Shown: positions 44,164 to 53,866 of the stretch, piece by piece
Position numbering within the stretch: position 1 is the first letter of the stretch
Layout: every line of letters starts with the position of its first letter
Assembly (NCBI RefSeq): GCF_000341085.1
Contig: NZ_ANBA01000007.1
Location: 186,001 to 250,000, forward strand
Source: Nocardiopsis ganjiahuensis DSM 45031
GTDB lineage: Bacteria; Actinomycetota; Actinomycetes; Streptosporangiales; Streptosporangiaceae
DNA: 64,000 nucleotides
Direction: 5' to 3'
Program-made: the position numbers and the translations under genes
The notes under the pieces: generated by a model
Told to the model about the DNA's origin: nothing
Seen by the model: only the letters and a program-made list of their open reading frames with translations
Database searches by the model: none

Positions 44164-44327
44164 ATGAACTCCGTTCTCCGGGCGGCGCCCGCCTCGAGCG
44201 GGCCGTCCGCCTCCTCCACCGGTACACGCCGACGCGCGGTGGTACAGAGTCTGTCCGGCCCGGCGGGCTCAGGCCAGGAGGTTCGCGTCGAAACCCCTGG
44301 TGGGCGTGTCGCCGGGGCCGTCGGAGG

Positions 44328-45224
44328 TCACACCGCGCGGAACCGGCCCGGCGCGGTCTCGGTGACCCGCTCCTGGGCCGTCAGACGCTCCAGGTGCCGC
44401 CGCGCCGTGCGCCGCTCCACCGGGTCCACGTGCGGGCCCCGGACATGGGGCCGGTAGACCAGCCGGTGTCCGACGATCTCCTCGACGGTGCGCGGCTCGG
44501 CGAGGAACTCCAGCAGGGCCTCCTCGCGTCTGCGGATCACCCCGGCATAGGCGTCGAGACGGCTCCTGAACTCCTCGGCGCCCTCGATCACGCCCTTCTG
44601 GTGCGCGGTGCCGTACCAGCGCGCGTCGATCTCCCGGCAGCGGCGGATCGAGGACTCGAACTCCTCCAGGCTGCTGCCGGGGTCCCCGTAGTAGGGGCCG
44701 AACGACGTCAGGTCGACATCGGCCACGAACAGGAACCCGTCCGGCTCGACCAGGAAGCCGCAGTGCCCGGCGGTGTGGCCGGGCAGGTGCACGACCGTCA
44801 CCGTGCGTCCGCCCAGGTCGAACACGGTGCCGTCCTCGAAGCCCCGGGCGTCGGGGCGGCCGCGCACGTGGAACCGCTCCCGCATCGCCGTGTCGGCCTC
44901 CGCGGCCGCCTCGGAAGGCAGGTCGAGGGAGGCGACCAGGGCCGCGGGTGAGCTCAGGGCCCGGAGTTCGCGCTCGTGGGCGTGGACCGGGACGTCGTAG
45001 CTCCCCAGCCCGGCGATGTGGTCCTCGTGGGCGTGGCTGACGAGCACCAGGTCCGCGGGCGGCGCCCCCTCGACCAGCGACAGCGAGGGGTCCACGACCA
45101 GCGACGCCCCGGTGCCGCGGACGAGCAGCGAATTGGCGTACGGGTAGGCACCCCGTTCGGCGCCGGTCAGCACGCGCACCGCGCCGTAGTCCGCCTCCGT
45201 GTAACCCGCCGGGTGTGTGCCCAT
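44328..45224 (-). CDS. Metallo-beta-lactamase-fold hydrolase
   Basis: A 298-aa MBL-fold enzyme with the metal motif HAHEDH (His64, His66, Asp68, His69), a further ligand in LPGHTAGH, and Asp in VADVDLTSFGPYYGD. The C-terminal 70 residues resemble a small winged-helix (ERRTARRHLERLTAQERVTE), as in LACTB2-like MBL proteins. GGAGGAA lies 5 nt before the ATG. The substrate is unknown; a thioester or lactone is typical. Confidence 0.87.
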   Translation of the reverse strand: MGTHPAGYTEADYGAVRVLTGAERGAYPYANSLLVRGTGASLVVDPSLSLVEGAPPADLVLVSHAHEDHIAGLGSYDVPVHAHERELRALSSPAALVASLDLPSEAAAEADTAMRERFHVRGRPDARGFEDGTVFDLGGRTVTVVHLPGHTAGHCGFLVEPDGFLFVADVDLTSFGPYYGDPGSSLEEFESSIRRCREIDARWYGTAHQKGVIEGAEEFRSRLDAYAGVIRRREEALLEFLAEPRTVEEIVGHRLVYRPHVRGPHVDPVERRTARRHLERLTAQERVTETAPGRFRAV

Positions 45225-45263
45225 GGTTCCTCCGCTCTTCGGGGATCGGTCGAACGTGTTGCA

Positions 45264-45281
45264 CGGCCGGGGACCCGGCCG
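45264..45281 (-). terminator. Hairpin after the large membrane/propeller protein, copy 1
   Basis: A perfect 8-bp stem CGGCCGGG/CCCGGCCG with a 2-nt centre, in the gap downstream of the gene ending at 45347 (minus strand) and before the MBL-fold gene. Confidence 0.55.
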
Positions 45282-45346
45282 TTCCGGTCCTCGGCCACCG
45301 GGTCGGCGGGCGCCGGGGGCGCTGGGCCGGAGCCCCCGCCCGGCGG

Positions 45347-47794
45347 TCAGGCGGGCGGCGCGGCACCGCAGTGGGGGCGTTCGCAGCGCAGGCGGACCGC
45401 GTCTCCCTCGAAGCCGACCATGCCCGAGAAGCTGGTGGTGGAGTTCCCGTCCCCCCGCACCATGAGGGGGCGGTCCTGCTCGTCCAGGGCCAGCACGGTC
45501 ATGAACGGTTCGTTCTCCCCGAGCTCCATCAGCGGGGTCGCCAGGGACTCCTCGCAGCTCCGGTCCAGACAGGTCAGCAGGGTCAGCCGCCCCTCGTCGA
45601 AGTCCGGGGTGAGCAGGTGGACCCGGTCCTGGGAGTCCACCGCGAGCCCCGGCACCGGCCGTGCCCAGCCGGTACCGCTGACCGGGGTGTCGGTGAACCC
45701 GGCGCACAGTGGGTCGTGGCAGTCCACGAGGTGGGCCCGGCCGCCCTGCGGCTCCCGGTAGGCCAGGACGGGGGTGCCGTCGGAGCGGTACTCCACGCGG
45801 ACCCCGAAGCGGGGGCGCAGCCGCCCCTCGTGCTCTCGGAGGAAGCTGTCTCCGCGGACCTCGGTGACCTCGGGTTCCGAGCACGCGGTGTCGGCGCAGA
45901 CCGCCAGGGCGAGTGAGCCCCGGGCGGGGTCGGACAGGGCCACGGCGTATCCGCCCGCGGGGGAGGCAGCCGTGGCGAGGTACTCGCCGCCGGTGAGGAA
46001 GCCGCCCGCGGCCAGGTCCGAGGGGAGCTCCACCGTCTCGGGGGCGGCACAGGAGGTGTCCTCGCACAGGTGCAGGTAGGCCCCGCCCCGGTCGCCGGTG
46101 ACCTCGGCGTCCTGCTGGTCGTCGTGGCGCGCGTGGGAGGCCACCAGCAGTCGGCCGTCGGCCAGCGGGGTGATCGAGGACGAGAGGTCGAACTGCCTGC
46201 CCGAGAACCATCGGACCTGGACCTCGGTGTCGGGGGTCTCGCAGTCGGCGGCGTCCGCGCAGGACATCAGGTAGAGCCCCGAGTCCGGGTGCGGGTCGTA
46301 GCGTTCGTTCTCGTCCTTGTCGATCTCCTCGTGTTCGTACTCCCGCCAGGCCGTCCACAGGACGCCGTCGTCACCGACATGGATGCCGCTGCCGTACCTG
46401 GCGTGGTCCAGCTCGTAGGGCTCGCACTCGGGATCGCACACCTCCGCGTACACCTGGTAGGCGGCGTTGCCGATCAGCCCCGGAGCGATCCTCACCGTGC
46501 CCTCGTCGTGGTTCCCGCGCGAACCGACGCTGGTGACCGGGTGGGCCTCCATCCGGGGCAGCCCGAACGGGTTGGCGGCGACCAGGCCGGGGCCCAGCAG
46601 CGGCAGGCCGAACACGGCCAGGGCCAGTGCCGGGACCACCAGTCCCGGAGGGCCGTCGAACGCCGAGTCGGAGGCGCGCCCGGCGCGCCGGGGCGGGCTC
46701 TGGGGAAGCCGGTCGGAGACCAGGACCAGGTCCAGGTCGCGGGTGTCCGGCGTGCCCGTGTAGCCCTGCGAGACGGGCGTCGAGTCGGTCAGGCGCCAGG
46801 AGTAGGCCACCGGTGCGCAGCTCAGCAGAAGGGACAGCGGAGCGACGAGGATACCGACCGTCACCGTGATCACGGACAGCAGCGGCAGGCCCTCCCGCAG
46901 GTCGGTCCAGGCGACCAGTCCCTGCTCCAGGCCGGTACCGGCCAGCGCGGTCAGCGCGACGGAGGACCCGACCATGAGCAGGTGGGTGCCGAAGCGGTGG
47001 CGCGCCATGCGGCAGGCCTCCCACACGGCGCGGAAGGGGCCGTGCCCCTCCAGCAGCGCCAGGGGGAGGGACACCATGAGCGGAACGCACAGGAACAGCG
47101 CCGTCCCGAGCACCAGGATCGCGGTCAGGATCGTGGGCCAGTCCGAGAGCATCGTCGACAGGAGGAGGCCCACGGCGGCCGCGATCAACGCGATCATCAG
47201 GAAGAACCAGGTCAGGACCGTGAAGTAGCGGTTCAGCGCCCCTTGCCAGGCCTGCCGCGGGGAGAGGCGGCGGCCCAGGAGGTCGGCGCTGCCGAGCAGG
47301 ACGGCCCCGCCCACGCCGACCGGGACGACCGCGGTCCCGAGCAGGAGGAGGACGCCGGTGGTGACCAGCACGGCGGTGGACAGCGGGTCGGTGGCGGACT
47401 CCAGGACCCCGTTGAGGAAGACCCCGTCACGTGCGGAAGCCACCCCCAGGACCTGGCCGAGCAGTACCACGGGAACGGCGGGCAGGGCCGACACCACCAG
47501 CAGGGCCCACAGCCGTCGGAGGTAGGTGGACAGGACCCGCCTGTACAGGGAGGACGGGTTCGGCTGCAGGTCGAGGTCGGGGAGAGGAGCTTCGGGGACC
47601 TCGGGTGTCTCGGCTGCCTCGGGGGGATCTGGGGCTTCGGAGTCCGCGGGGACCCCAGGAACCTCGGAGGTCTCGGCGGTCTCCGGGGTCTCCCGTGGGT
47701 CCGGCTGTGCCCCTGCCGTGGTGCCGGCCGTGTCCGGCCCGTCCTCGTTCGGTCGGTTCCGCTGCGCCGCGTCGTCGCCGTCCGGCCTGTCCAT
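45347..47794 (-). CDS. Seven-TM protein with extracellular seven-repeat Cys-pair domain, copy 1
   Basis: An 815-aa protein not assigned to a named family. Residues 1-80 are acidic and Pro/Glu-rich (cytoplasmic). About seven hydrophobic segments follow between residues 95 and 410, including an ALLEGHGPFRAVWEACRMARHRFGTH loop. Residues 415-815 are outside and carry seven Cys pairs about 50-60 residues apart: 453/457, 512/518, 577/582, 633/638, 692/697, 742/747 and 804/809. Each repeat has the form 'G-x-L-x-L-x-x-C-x-D-x-x-C'. Seven repeats of this length suggest a seven-bladed beta-propeller with one disulfide per blade (inference). GGGAG lies 4 nt before the ATG. Closely similar to the protein at 55238. 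Confidence 0.8.
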   Translation of the reverse strand: MDRPDGDDAAQRNRPNEDGPDTAGTTAGAQPDPRETPETAETSEVPGVPADSEAPDPPEAAETPEVPEAPLPDLDLQPNPSSLYRRVLSTYLRRLWALLVVSALPAVPVVLLGQVLGVASARDGVFLNGVLESATDPLSTAVLVTTGVLLLLGTAVVPVGVGGAVLLGSADLLGRRLSPRQAWQGALNRYFTVLTWFFLMIALIAAAVGLLLSTMLSDWPTILTAILVLGTALFLCVPLMVSLPLALLEGHGPFRAVWEACRMARHRFGTHLLMVGSSVALTALAGTGLEQGLVAWTDLREGLPLLSVITVTVGILVAPLSLLLSCAPVAYSWRLTDSTPVSQGYTGTPDTRDLDLVLVSDRLPQSPPRRAGRASDSAFDGPPGLVVPALALAVFGLPLLGPGLVAANPFGLPRMEAHPVTSVGSRGNHDEGTVRIAPGLIGNAAYQVYAEVCDPECEPYELDHARYGSGIHVGDDGVLWTAWREYEHEEIDKDENERYDPHPDSGLYLMSCADAADCETPDTEVQVRWFSGRQFDLSSSITPLADGRLLVASHARHDDQQDAEVTGDRGGAYLHLCEDTSCAAPETVELPSDLAAGGFLTGGEYLATAASPAGGYAVALSDPARGSLALAVCADTACSEPEVTEVRGDSFLREHEGRLRPRFGVRVEYRSDGTPVLAYREPQGGRAHLVDCHDPLCAGFTDTPVSGTGWARPVPGLAVDSQDRVHLLTPDFDEGRLTLLTCLDRSCEESLATPLMELGENEPFMTVLALDEQDRPLMVRGDGNSTTSFSGMVGFEGDAVRLRCERPHCGAAPPA

Positions 47795-47870
47795 CGATCT
47801 CCCGCTTCGCTCGTGTGTGCGACGGAAGACTACTGGCTGTGTTCACCGAGCCCGCGCCCGGGGCGGATCC

Positions 47871-49497
47871 TCACGGTTCGGCCGGTGCGGCGGCGGGCTC
47901 GGTGTACCGCCTCCGGAGCCGGTGTTTGAGGAGCTTGCCGCTGGGGGTGCGGGGGAGTTCGCCGACGAAGTCGAAGGAGCGGGGCACCTTGTACCCGGCG
48001 ATGCGCTCGCGCAGGTGGGCGCGGAGTTCGTCGGCGAGTTCGGGGGTGCCCGCCACCCCCGGCGGCGTCTGCACGACCGCCTTGACCGACTCGCCCATCT
48101 CCGGGTCGGGGACACCGATCACCGCCACGTCCAGCACCCGGGGGTGCAGGGCCAGGGCCCCCTCTATCTCCTGGGGGTAGATGTTCACACCGCCGCTGAT
48201 GATCATGAAGTCCGTGCGCTCGGTGAGGAACAGGAAGCCGTCCTCGTCCAGGTAGCCCATGTCCCCGGTGGTGCTCCACTCCGGATGGTCCGGGTGCCGG
48301 GCGCGGGCGGTCTTCTCGGGGTCGTTGTGGTAGCTGAACACGGGTTCGTCGCGGGCGAAGTAGACCACGCCCGCCTTTCCGGCGGGCCGATCGGCGCCCG
48401 CCTCGTCGCACACGTGCACGGTGCCGAGCAGGGCCCGCCCCACCGAACCGGGCCGCTCCAGCCACTCCTGGGAGCCGATGTAAGGTCAGCCCGTTGGCCT
48501 CGGTCGAGGAGTAGTACTCGTTGACCACCGGCCCCCACCAGTCGATCATCGCCCGCTTGACCTCCACGGGGCAGGGTGCGGCGGCGTGCACGGCGAACCG
48601 CTGGCTGGACAGGTCGTAGGCCTCCCGCACGCGCGGGTCGAGCTTGAGCATGCGCACGAACATGGTGGGCACCCACTGGCTGTGCGTGACCCGGTGGCGC
48701 TCGATCGCGGCCAGCGCCCCTTCGGCGTCGAAGCGCTCCATCAGGACGACCGTGCCGCCCAGGGAGTGCACCGCCTCGGCGAAGCGCAGCGGCGCCGCGT
48801 GGTAGATCGGCGCGGGGGACAGGTACACGGTGTCCCGGTCGAAGCCGTTCAGGGCGATGATGCTCGCCACCATCGTGGGGAGTTCGCCCACGGGACAGCC
48901 GGGGAGCGGTTTGCGGACCCCCTTGGGCCGTCCGGTGGTCCCGGAGGAGTACAGCATGTCGTTGCCGCGCGGCAGGTCCTCGGGCAGGGGTTCGTCGGAG
49001 GCCGCGGCCAGTGCCTCGTCGTAGGAGGTGAAGCCGTCGAGGGCGTCACCGGGGGAACTCGCGGGGGATCCGCAGGGGAGGCCTGCGGGGGAGTCCGCGG
49101 ACGCGTCGGCGTCGGCGGTGTCGCCGTAGACGAGCCGGACGCCGACCCCGGGGACGTCGAGCCGCCCGACCAGGTCGGCCAACCGGGCGGAGACGACCAG
49201 CGCCCCGGCCCCGCAGTCGTTCACGATGTAGCTGACCTCGGCCGGGGCGAGGTGGCGGTTGACGGCGGTGATGTGCAGGCCCGAGCGCAGGGCCGCCCAG
49301 TGGACCTCGAAGGCGCGCAGGGTGTTGTCCGTCAGCAGGGCGATGTGGTCGTCGGGGCGCAGGCCGCTGTCGTACAGGAAACGTGCCAGGCGTCGTGAGT
49401 TCTCCGCCAGGGCGCCGTAGGTGAGGACCTGTCCGGTCTCGGCCTGGACGGCGGCCGGCTTGTCGGGGGAGTGAACGGCATGGACACCTGGGTGCAT
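47871..49497 (-). pseudogene. Acyl-CoA synthetase (FadD-like) interrupted by a frameshift
   Basis: An AMP-binding acyl-CoA ligase read in two frames. The first frame (49497 to about 48484) gives the N-terminal part with MLYSSGTTGRPKGVRKPL and VNEYYSSTEANGLT. The second (from about 48480 to 47871) continues YIGSQEWLERPGS, then the adenylate motif TGDMGYLDEDGF and the catalytic Lys in TPSGKLLKHRL. Removing one T of the minus-strand TTA at 48483-48481 joins them as GLT-YIGSQEWL, so a one-base insertion (or a sequencing error) explains the break. If real, the ligase is inactive. It is divergent from an acyl-CoA dehydrogenase operon and would have supplied its substrate. Confidence 0.85.
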
Positions 49498-49690
49498 GCG
49501 GGCTCCTTGTCGCGCGGGTGCTGGCCACGGACACTAGAACGGGGTTCGGTGAGCGTCAAGGGTCCGCTCGGGAAAGTCCGCGGGGGAGCCTTGCCGGGTC
49601 GGCGGTCGTTGGATAGCTTCTGGCGCAGGCCCGGTCGGCGCCGGCACCGGGGGTGGCGGCGCGAACCCGCGACGACGACAGGCGGACGTG

Positions 49691-50938
49691 ATGGGTGAAT
49701 CAGCGACCGGACCCTCCGGGGCCGCGACCGAGGAGAGCCCGGAGGGGTTCGGTGCCCGGGCCGGGCAGTGGCTCGCCGAGAACCTCCCCGAGGAAGCCGA
49801 GGGCGAGCCCCGTACCCCGGCCGAGGAGCTCGCGCACTGCCGCGCCTTCCAGGCCGCCCTGTACGACGCGGGGTTCGCCGGGATCACCTGGCCCGCCGAG
49901 TACGGCGGACGCGGACTGGGCCAGGCCCACCAGCAGGCCTTCAACGACGCGGTCCGGGACCTCACCCCGCCGGTCGGCCCGTTCGTCGTGGGCCTGGGCA
50001 TGTGCGGCCCCACCCTCGCCGACCTGGGCACCGAGGAGCAGAAACAGCGTTACCTGCGCCCCCTGATGCGCGGCGAGGAGATCTGGTGCCAGCTCTTCTC
50101 CGAACCCGGCGCGGGCTCGGACGTGGCCGGCCTGCAGAGCCGGGCGGTCCGGGACGGCGACGGATGGGTCCTGGACGGCCAGAAGGTGTGGACCACGGGG
50201 GCCCAGCACTCCGACTTCGGTGCGATCCTGGTGCGTACCGACCCCGACGTGCCCAAACACCAGGGGCTCACCATGTTCGTGCTGGACATGCGCGCCCCCG
50301 GGGTGACCGTGCGACCGCTGCGCGACATGACCGGGTGGTCGGTCTTCAACGAGGTCTTCCTCGACGGGGTGCGCCTGCCCGCCGACAGCGTGATCGGCGA
50401 GGTCGGCCAGGGGTGGGCGGCGGCCGTGACGATGCTCGGCCACGAGCGGGTCTTCATCGGCGGGATGGCCTCCCGCCGCTCCGACGCGCTGTCCTTCACC
50501 GCCCTGGCCGGACTGGCCGTCGAACGGGGCGTCGACCGGGACCCGGTCGTACGCGAACGGCTGGCCCGCCTGTACGCCCGGCAGCGGGCACTGGGCCTGT
50601 TCACCCGCCGGATGCGCCAGGAGGCGGACGCCGGTCGCCCGCCCGGAGCGCGGGGTTCGGTCGCGAAACTGGTCGGGGCCCTCAACGACGCGCTGGCCGT
50701 GGAGCTCTCCGGGGACGTGGCCGGACCCACGGCGCTGGCCTGGGACAGCGCGGACACCCGCGCGACCGAACGCGCCCTGGCGGTCAACGGAGCCCCCTCC
50801 TCCTCGATCGCCGGGGGCACCAACGAGATCCAGCGCAACATCATCGGCGAGCGTGTCCTCGGGCTGCCCAAGGAGCCCTCGGCCGACCGCGGGGTGCCCT
50901 TCCGTGAACTGCGGGTCGGCACCCAGAGGTCCGAATGA
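49691..50938 (+). CDS. Acyl-CoA dehydrogenase (FadE-like), first subunit
   Basis: A 415-aa FAD-dependent acyl-CoA dehydrogenase. Seen: the flavin/substrate loop WCQLFSEPGAGSDVAGL, VWTTGAQHSDFGAILVRTD, and the C-terminal AGGTNEIQRNIIGERVLGLP. The start is ATG 49691 (a GTG precedes it directly). It is followed by a second, smaller, diverged dehydrogenase gene and an enoyl-CoA hydratase. This pairing is like the heteromeric FadE complexes used for branched or cyclic acyl-CoAs in actinobacteria (known for steroid side-chain degradation; application here is inference). Confidence 0.9.
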   Translation: MGESATGPSGAATEESPEGFGARAGQWLAENLPEEAEGEPRTPAEELAHCRAFQAALYDAGFAGITWPAEYGGRGLGQAHQQAFNDAVRDLTPPVGPFVVGLGMCGPTLADLGTEEQKQRYLRPLMRGEEIWCQLFSEPGAGSDVAGLQSRAVRDGDGWVLDGQKVWTTGAQHSDFGAILVRTDPDVPKHQGLTMFVLDMRAPGVTVRPLRDMTGWSVFNEVFLDGVRLPADSVIGEVGQGWAAAVTMLGHERVFIGGMASRRSDALSFTALAGLAVERGVDRDPVVRERLARLYARQRALGLFTRRMRQEADAGRPPGARGSVAKLVGALNDALAVELSGDVAGPTALAWDSADTRATERALAVNGAPSSSIAGGTNEIQRNIIGERVLGLPKEPSADRGVPFRELRVGTQRSE

Positions 50939-50991
50939 GCCGGCGGCGTGAGCCGGCGACCCCTGTGACCCGAGCAGACTCCGGAGCCCCC

Positions 50992-52143
50992 ATGCAGTTG
51001 GTCCTCGAACAGGAACAGGAAGACCTGCGCGCCGCGGTGCGCGCCTTCGCCCGGGAGGAGGCGCCCCGGTCCGTGCTCCGCGCGGTGGTGGACGGCGACC
51101 ACGGCCCTGTCCCCGGGCTCTGGCGCGGACTGGCCGACCGGCTCGACCTGGTCGGGCTCACCGTGCCCGCCTCCCACGGGGGCTCCGGCGCCGGACACGT
51201 GGAACGCGCCGTGGCCCTGGAAGAACTCGGCCGCGCCCTGGTCCCGGTCCCGTACCTGTCCTGCGCCGTCCTCGCGGTCGACACCCTCTCGTCCCTGGCC
51301 GACGAGCGCGCCCGGGCCGAACTCCTCCCCTCGATCGCCGCCGGGGAACGGCTGGTCGCCGTCGCCGTCACCGAGAACGGCCGCTGGGACACCGAGGCCG
51401 TCACCACCCGCGCCGAACCCGTCTCCGACGACCCGGCGGGCGGGGCCGGCTGGGTCCTCACCGGACGCAAGGAGACGGTCCTGGACGGGGCCGGGGCCGA
51501 CGTACTGCTGGTCCTCGCCGACACCCCCGACGGGCCCGGCTTCTTCCAGGTGGACCGCGACGCGCGAGGCCTCACCCGCACCCCGCTGGAGCCGCTCGAC
51601 CCCACCCGCGCCTTCGCCCGGATCGGGTTCGACGCCACTCCGGCCCGGCGGTTGACCACCCCCGACGCCCGTGCCGCCCTGTCACGGGTCCGCGACCTGG
51701 CCTCGGTGGCCGTGGCCGCCGAATCCCTGGGCGTCCTCGCCCACGCACTGGAGACCGCGGTCGAGTACGCCAAGGTCCGGATCCAGTTCGGCCGCTACAT
51801 CGGCTCCTACCAGGCGGTCAAACACCTGTGCGCGGACTCCCACGTCGACCTCGAACTGTCCGAGTCCGTGCTCCGCCACGCCGCCTGGGCCGCCGACCAC
51901 GCCCCGGGCGAGTTCCCCGTGGCCGCCGCTCACGCCCGGCTCACCGTCCCCGCGGCCGCCTTCCGCACCGCCGCCCGCGCCGTCGAGGTGCTCGGCGGGA
52001 TCGGCTTCACGTGGGAACACGACGCTCACCTGTACTACAAACGGGCCAGGACCCTGGAACACCTGCTCGGCGACCCCTCCGACGCCGCGCGCGTGCTCGC
52101 CGACCGCCTCCTGCCCGACACCGCCCCGGAGGCCGCCCGATGA
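50992..52143 (+). CDS. Acyl-CoA dehydrogenase (FadE-like), second subunit
   Basis: A 383-aa acyl-CoA dehydrogenase homologue, diverged in the middle domain (no GAGSD-type flavin loop is seen in the usual place) but with the C-terminal helices YAKVRIQFGRYIGSYQAVKHLCAD and LGGIGFTWEHDAHLYYKRA, as in the partner subunit of heterotetrameric FadE enzymes. GGAG lies 6 nt before the ATG. It is 53 nt after the first dehydrogenase gene and overlaps the enoyl-CoA hydratase start by 4 nt. It probably forms an alpha2beta2 complex with its neighbour. Confidence 0.87.
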   Translation: MQLVLEQEQEDLRAAVRAFAREEAPRSVLRAVVDGDHGPVPGLWRGLADRLDLVGLTVPASHGGSGAGHVERAVALEELGRALVPVPYLSCAVLAVDTLSSLADERARAELLPSIAAGERLVAVAVTENGRWDTEAVTTRAEPVSDDPAGGAGWVLTGRKETVLDGAGADVLLVLADTPDGPGFFQVDRDARGLTRTPLEPLDPTRAFARIGFDATPARRLTTPDARAALSRVRDLASVAVAAESLGVLAHALETAVEYAKVRIQFGRYIGSYQAVKHLCADSHVDLELSESVLRHAAWAADHAPGEFPVAAAHARLTVPAAAFRTAARAVEVLGGIGFTWEHDAHLYYKRARTLEHLLGDPSDAARVLADRLLPDTAPEAAR

Positions 52144-53021
52144 ACCACCGCGAGATCCGCTACGAGGTGGCCGAAGGCATCGCCACGATCACCCTGGACC
52201 GTCCCGAGAAGCTCAACGCGCTCACCGCCGTGATGGCGGCCGAACTCCTCGCCGCCTTCGACACCACCGACGCCGACGACGCGGTCCGGGCCGTGGTGCT
52301 GACCGGTGCCGGCCGCGGGTTCTGCGCCGGGGCCGACCTCGGCCGGGGCGCCAGGACCTTCGACGCCGCCGACGAGGGCCACCCGGGTTCGGCGGCGGAC
52401 ACCGAGACGGTGGACGGGGTGCCCCGCGACGGCGGCGGGGTGCTCGCGCTGCGCGTGGCGGCCTCGCTCAAACCGGTGATCGTCGCGGTCAACGGTCCCG
52501 CCGTGGGGGTGGGCGCCACCATGATCCTGCCCGCGGACATCCGGATCGCGGCGGACGGCGCCCGGTTCGGGTTCGTGTTCACCCGCCGCGGCCTGGTCCC
52601 GGAGGCCGCCTCCAGCTGGTTCCTGCCCCGGGTGGTGGGGATCTCCCAGGCGATGGAGTGGGTGGCCACCGGGCGGGTCTTCGACGCCAGGGAGGCCCTG
52701 GCCGGAGGGCTGGTCTCACGGATCGAACCCGCCGACGGGCTGCTCGCCGCAGCGCACGGGATCGCCCGCGAGATCGTCGAGAACACCTCGGCGGTGTCGG
52801 TGGCGCTCTCCCGCCGCATGCTGTGGTCGATGCTGGGCGCGGACGGCCCGTGGGACGCGCACCGGATGGACTCCCGGACGATCCACCGGCTCGGCGGCGG
52901 CCCGGAGGCGGCCGAGGGGGTGCTGTCGTTCCTGGAGAAGCGCCCGCCCCGTTTCCCCGGCCGGATCGACGAGTACCGGGACGTCCTCCCCGACTGGCCC
53001 GAACGCCCCGAGGACAGCTGA
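52140..53021 (+). CDS. Enoyl-CoA hydratase/isomerase family protein
   Basis: A 293-aa crotonase-fold enzyme that would hydrate the enoyl-CoA made by the dehydrogenases. Seen: ITLDRPEKLNALT, the oxyanion-hole segment GRGFCAGADLG, and VNGPAVGVGATMILPADIRIA with the second oxyanion Gly. A Glu in RGLVPEAASSWFLPRVVG occupies the usual catalytic position. There is an extra loop of about 25 residues (TFDAADEGHPGSAADTETVDG) after the first oxyanion motif. The start overlaps the preceding stop (ATGA). Last gene of the operon. Confidence 0.9.
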   Translation: MNHREIRYEVAEGIATITLDRPEKLNALTAVMAAELLAAFDTTDADDAVRAVVLTGAGRGFCAGADLGRGARTFDAADEGHPGSAADTETVDGVPRDGGGVLALRVAASLKPVIVAVNGPAVGVGATMILPADIRIAADGARFGFVFTRRGLVPEAASSWFLPRVVGISQAMEWVATGRVFDAREALAGGLVSRIEPADGLLAAAHGIAREIVENTSAVSVALSRRMLWSMLGADGPWDAHRMDSRTIHRLGGGPEAAEGVLSFLEKRPPRFPGRIDEYRDVLPDWPERPEDS

Positions 53022-53071
53022 CCGGGTGGGCGGGGCCCTGGGGTCGGAATCCCCGTGGCGCTCCCCGCGGC

Positions 53072-53710
53072 TCAGTGCCGGGCGTCCTGCCGGACGGCCT
53101 CCCAGGCGAACCCGTCCGGGTCGGTGAAGGCCGCGGTGTCGTTGCCGACCGTGAGCCGGGGCGAACCGGTGCCCTCGGGGGCGACCCCGGCGACCTTGGC
53201 CAGGCCCTTGCGCTTGTACAGCGCCAGCTTCACGGCACCGGACCCGGACGCGAACTGGACGTACTTGCCGCCGAAGCTGTTGGCCACGGCCAGGCCCTGC
53301 CCGACGTAGAACTTCTTGCTCTCGGTCACGTCCGTGACGCCCAGCTGGAGGATGAGGTCGTCGATCTCGCGGGTGGCCGGACCGGTGTCCTTCTTCGACG
53401 AGGACGCGATCGTGCAGATCGCCCCGTCCGGGGTTCGCACGGAGCCGCCGTAGCCCCACAGCGATCTCGCGACCGGGTTCAGCACCGTGGCCCCGGCCTC
53501 CAGCGCGGTGCCGACCAGGCTGTCGACGGTGGAGGGCTGCGAGACCACCATGGAGATCGTGAACCCGCGGAAGCCGGAGGTCGCCGGTTCGGCGGCCCGC
53601 GGAGTCACCTCGGAGCCCAGCCCGAAGGCGTCGGAGTAGAAGCGCCCGGCGGCCCCGGGGTCGGCCACGTCGAGGATCAGGGTTTCGATGGAAGTGAGGT
53701 CTGAGGTCAT
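53072..53710 (-). CDS. VOC (glyoxalase/bleomycin-resistance) family protein
   Basis: A 212-aa protein with two vicinal-oxygen-chelate modules. The first (TSIETLILDVADPGAAGRFYSDAFGL) and the second (REIDDLILQLGVTDVTESKKFYVGQGL) each open with the usual strand-helix, and AFTDPDGFAWEAV is the typical end. Classical metal ligands are not clearly conserved, so a binding or enzymatic role is open. ATG 53710 is the first Met fitting the fold; no strong ribosome site is seen. Confidence 0.85.
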   Translation of the reverse strand: MTSDLTSIETLILDVADPGAAGRFYSDAFGLGSEVTPRAAEPATSGFRGFTISMVVSQPSTVDSLVGTALEAGATVLNPVARSLWGYGGSVRTPDGAICTIASSSKKDTGPATREIDDLILQLGVTDVTESKKFYVGQGLAVANSFGGKYVQFASGSGAVKLALYKRKGLAKVAGVAPEGTGSPRLTVGNDTAAFTDPDGFAWEAVRQDARH

Positions 53711-53852
53711 GTCCACGACACTAGTTCCGCCCTGGTCGGCGGTGCTTCTCGATTCCTGACCGGTTCGGTCGCACACCCGCACCCGCCGTTCCGGCGGCGG
53801 TCACGGGGACGCACGAGGGCGGGTGCCGGTCGGGACCCGGTGCCCGGCTCGC

Positions 53853-53866
53853 TACGATGCGCGCAT
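53853..53866 (+). promoter_or_regulatory. Leaderless promoter of lipoprotein copy 2
   Basis: TACGAT (53853-53858) ends 6 nt before the ATG at 53865. The block CGCTACGATGCGCGCATG is identical to that at lipoprotein copy 1, although the sequences immediately upstream and downstream differ. Confidence 0.65.
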
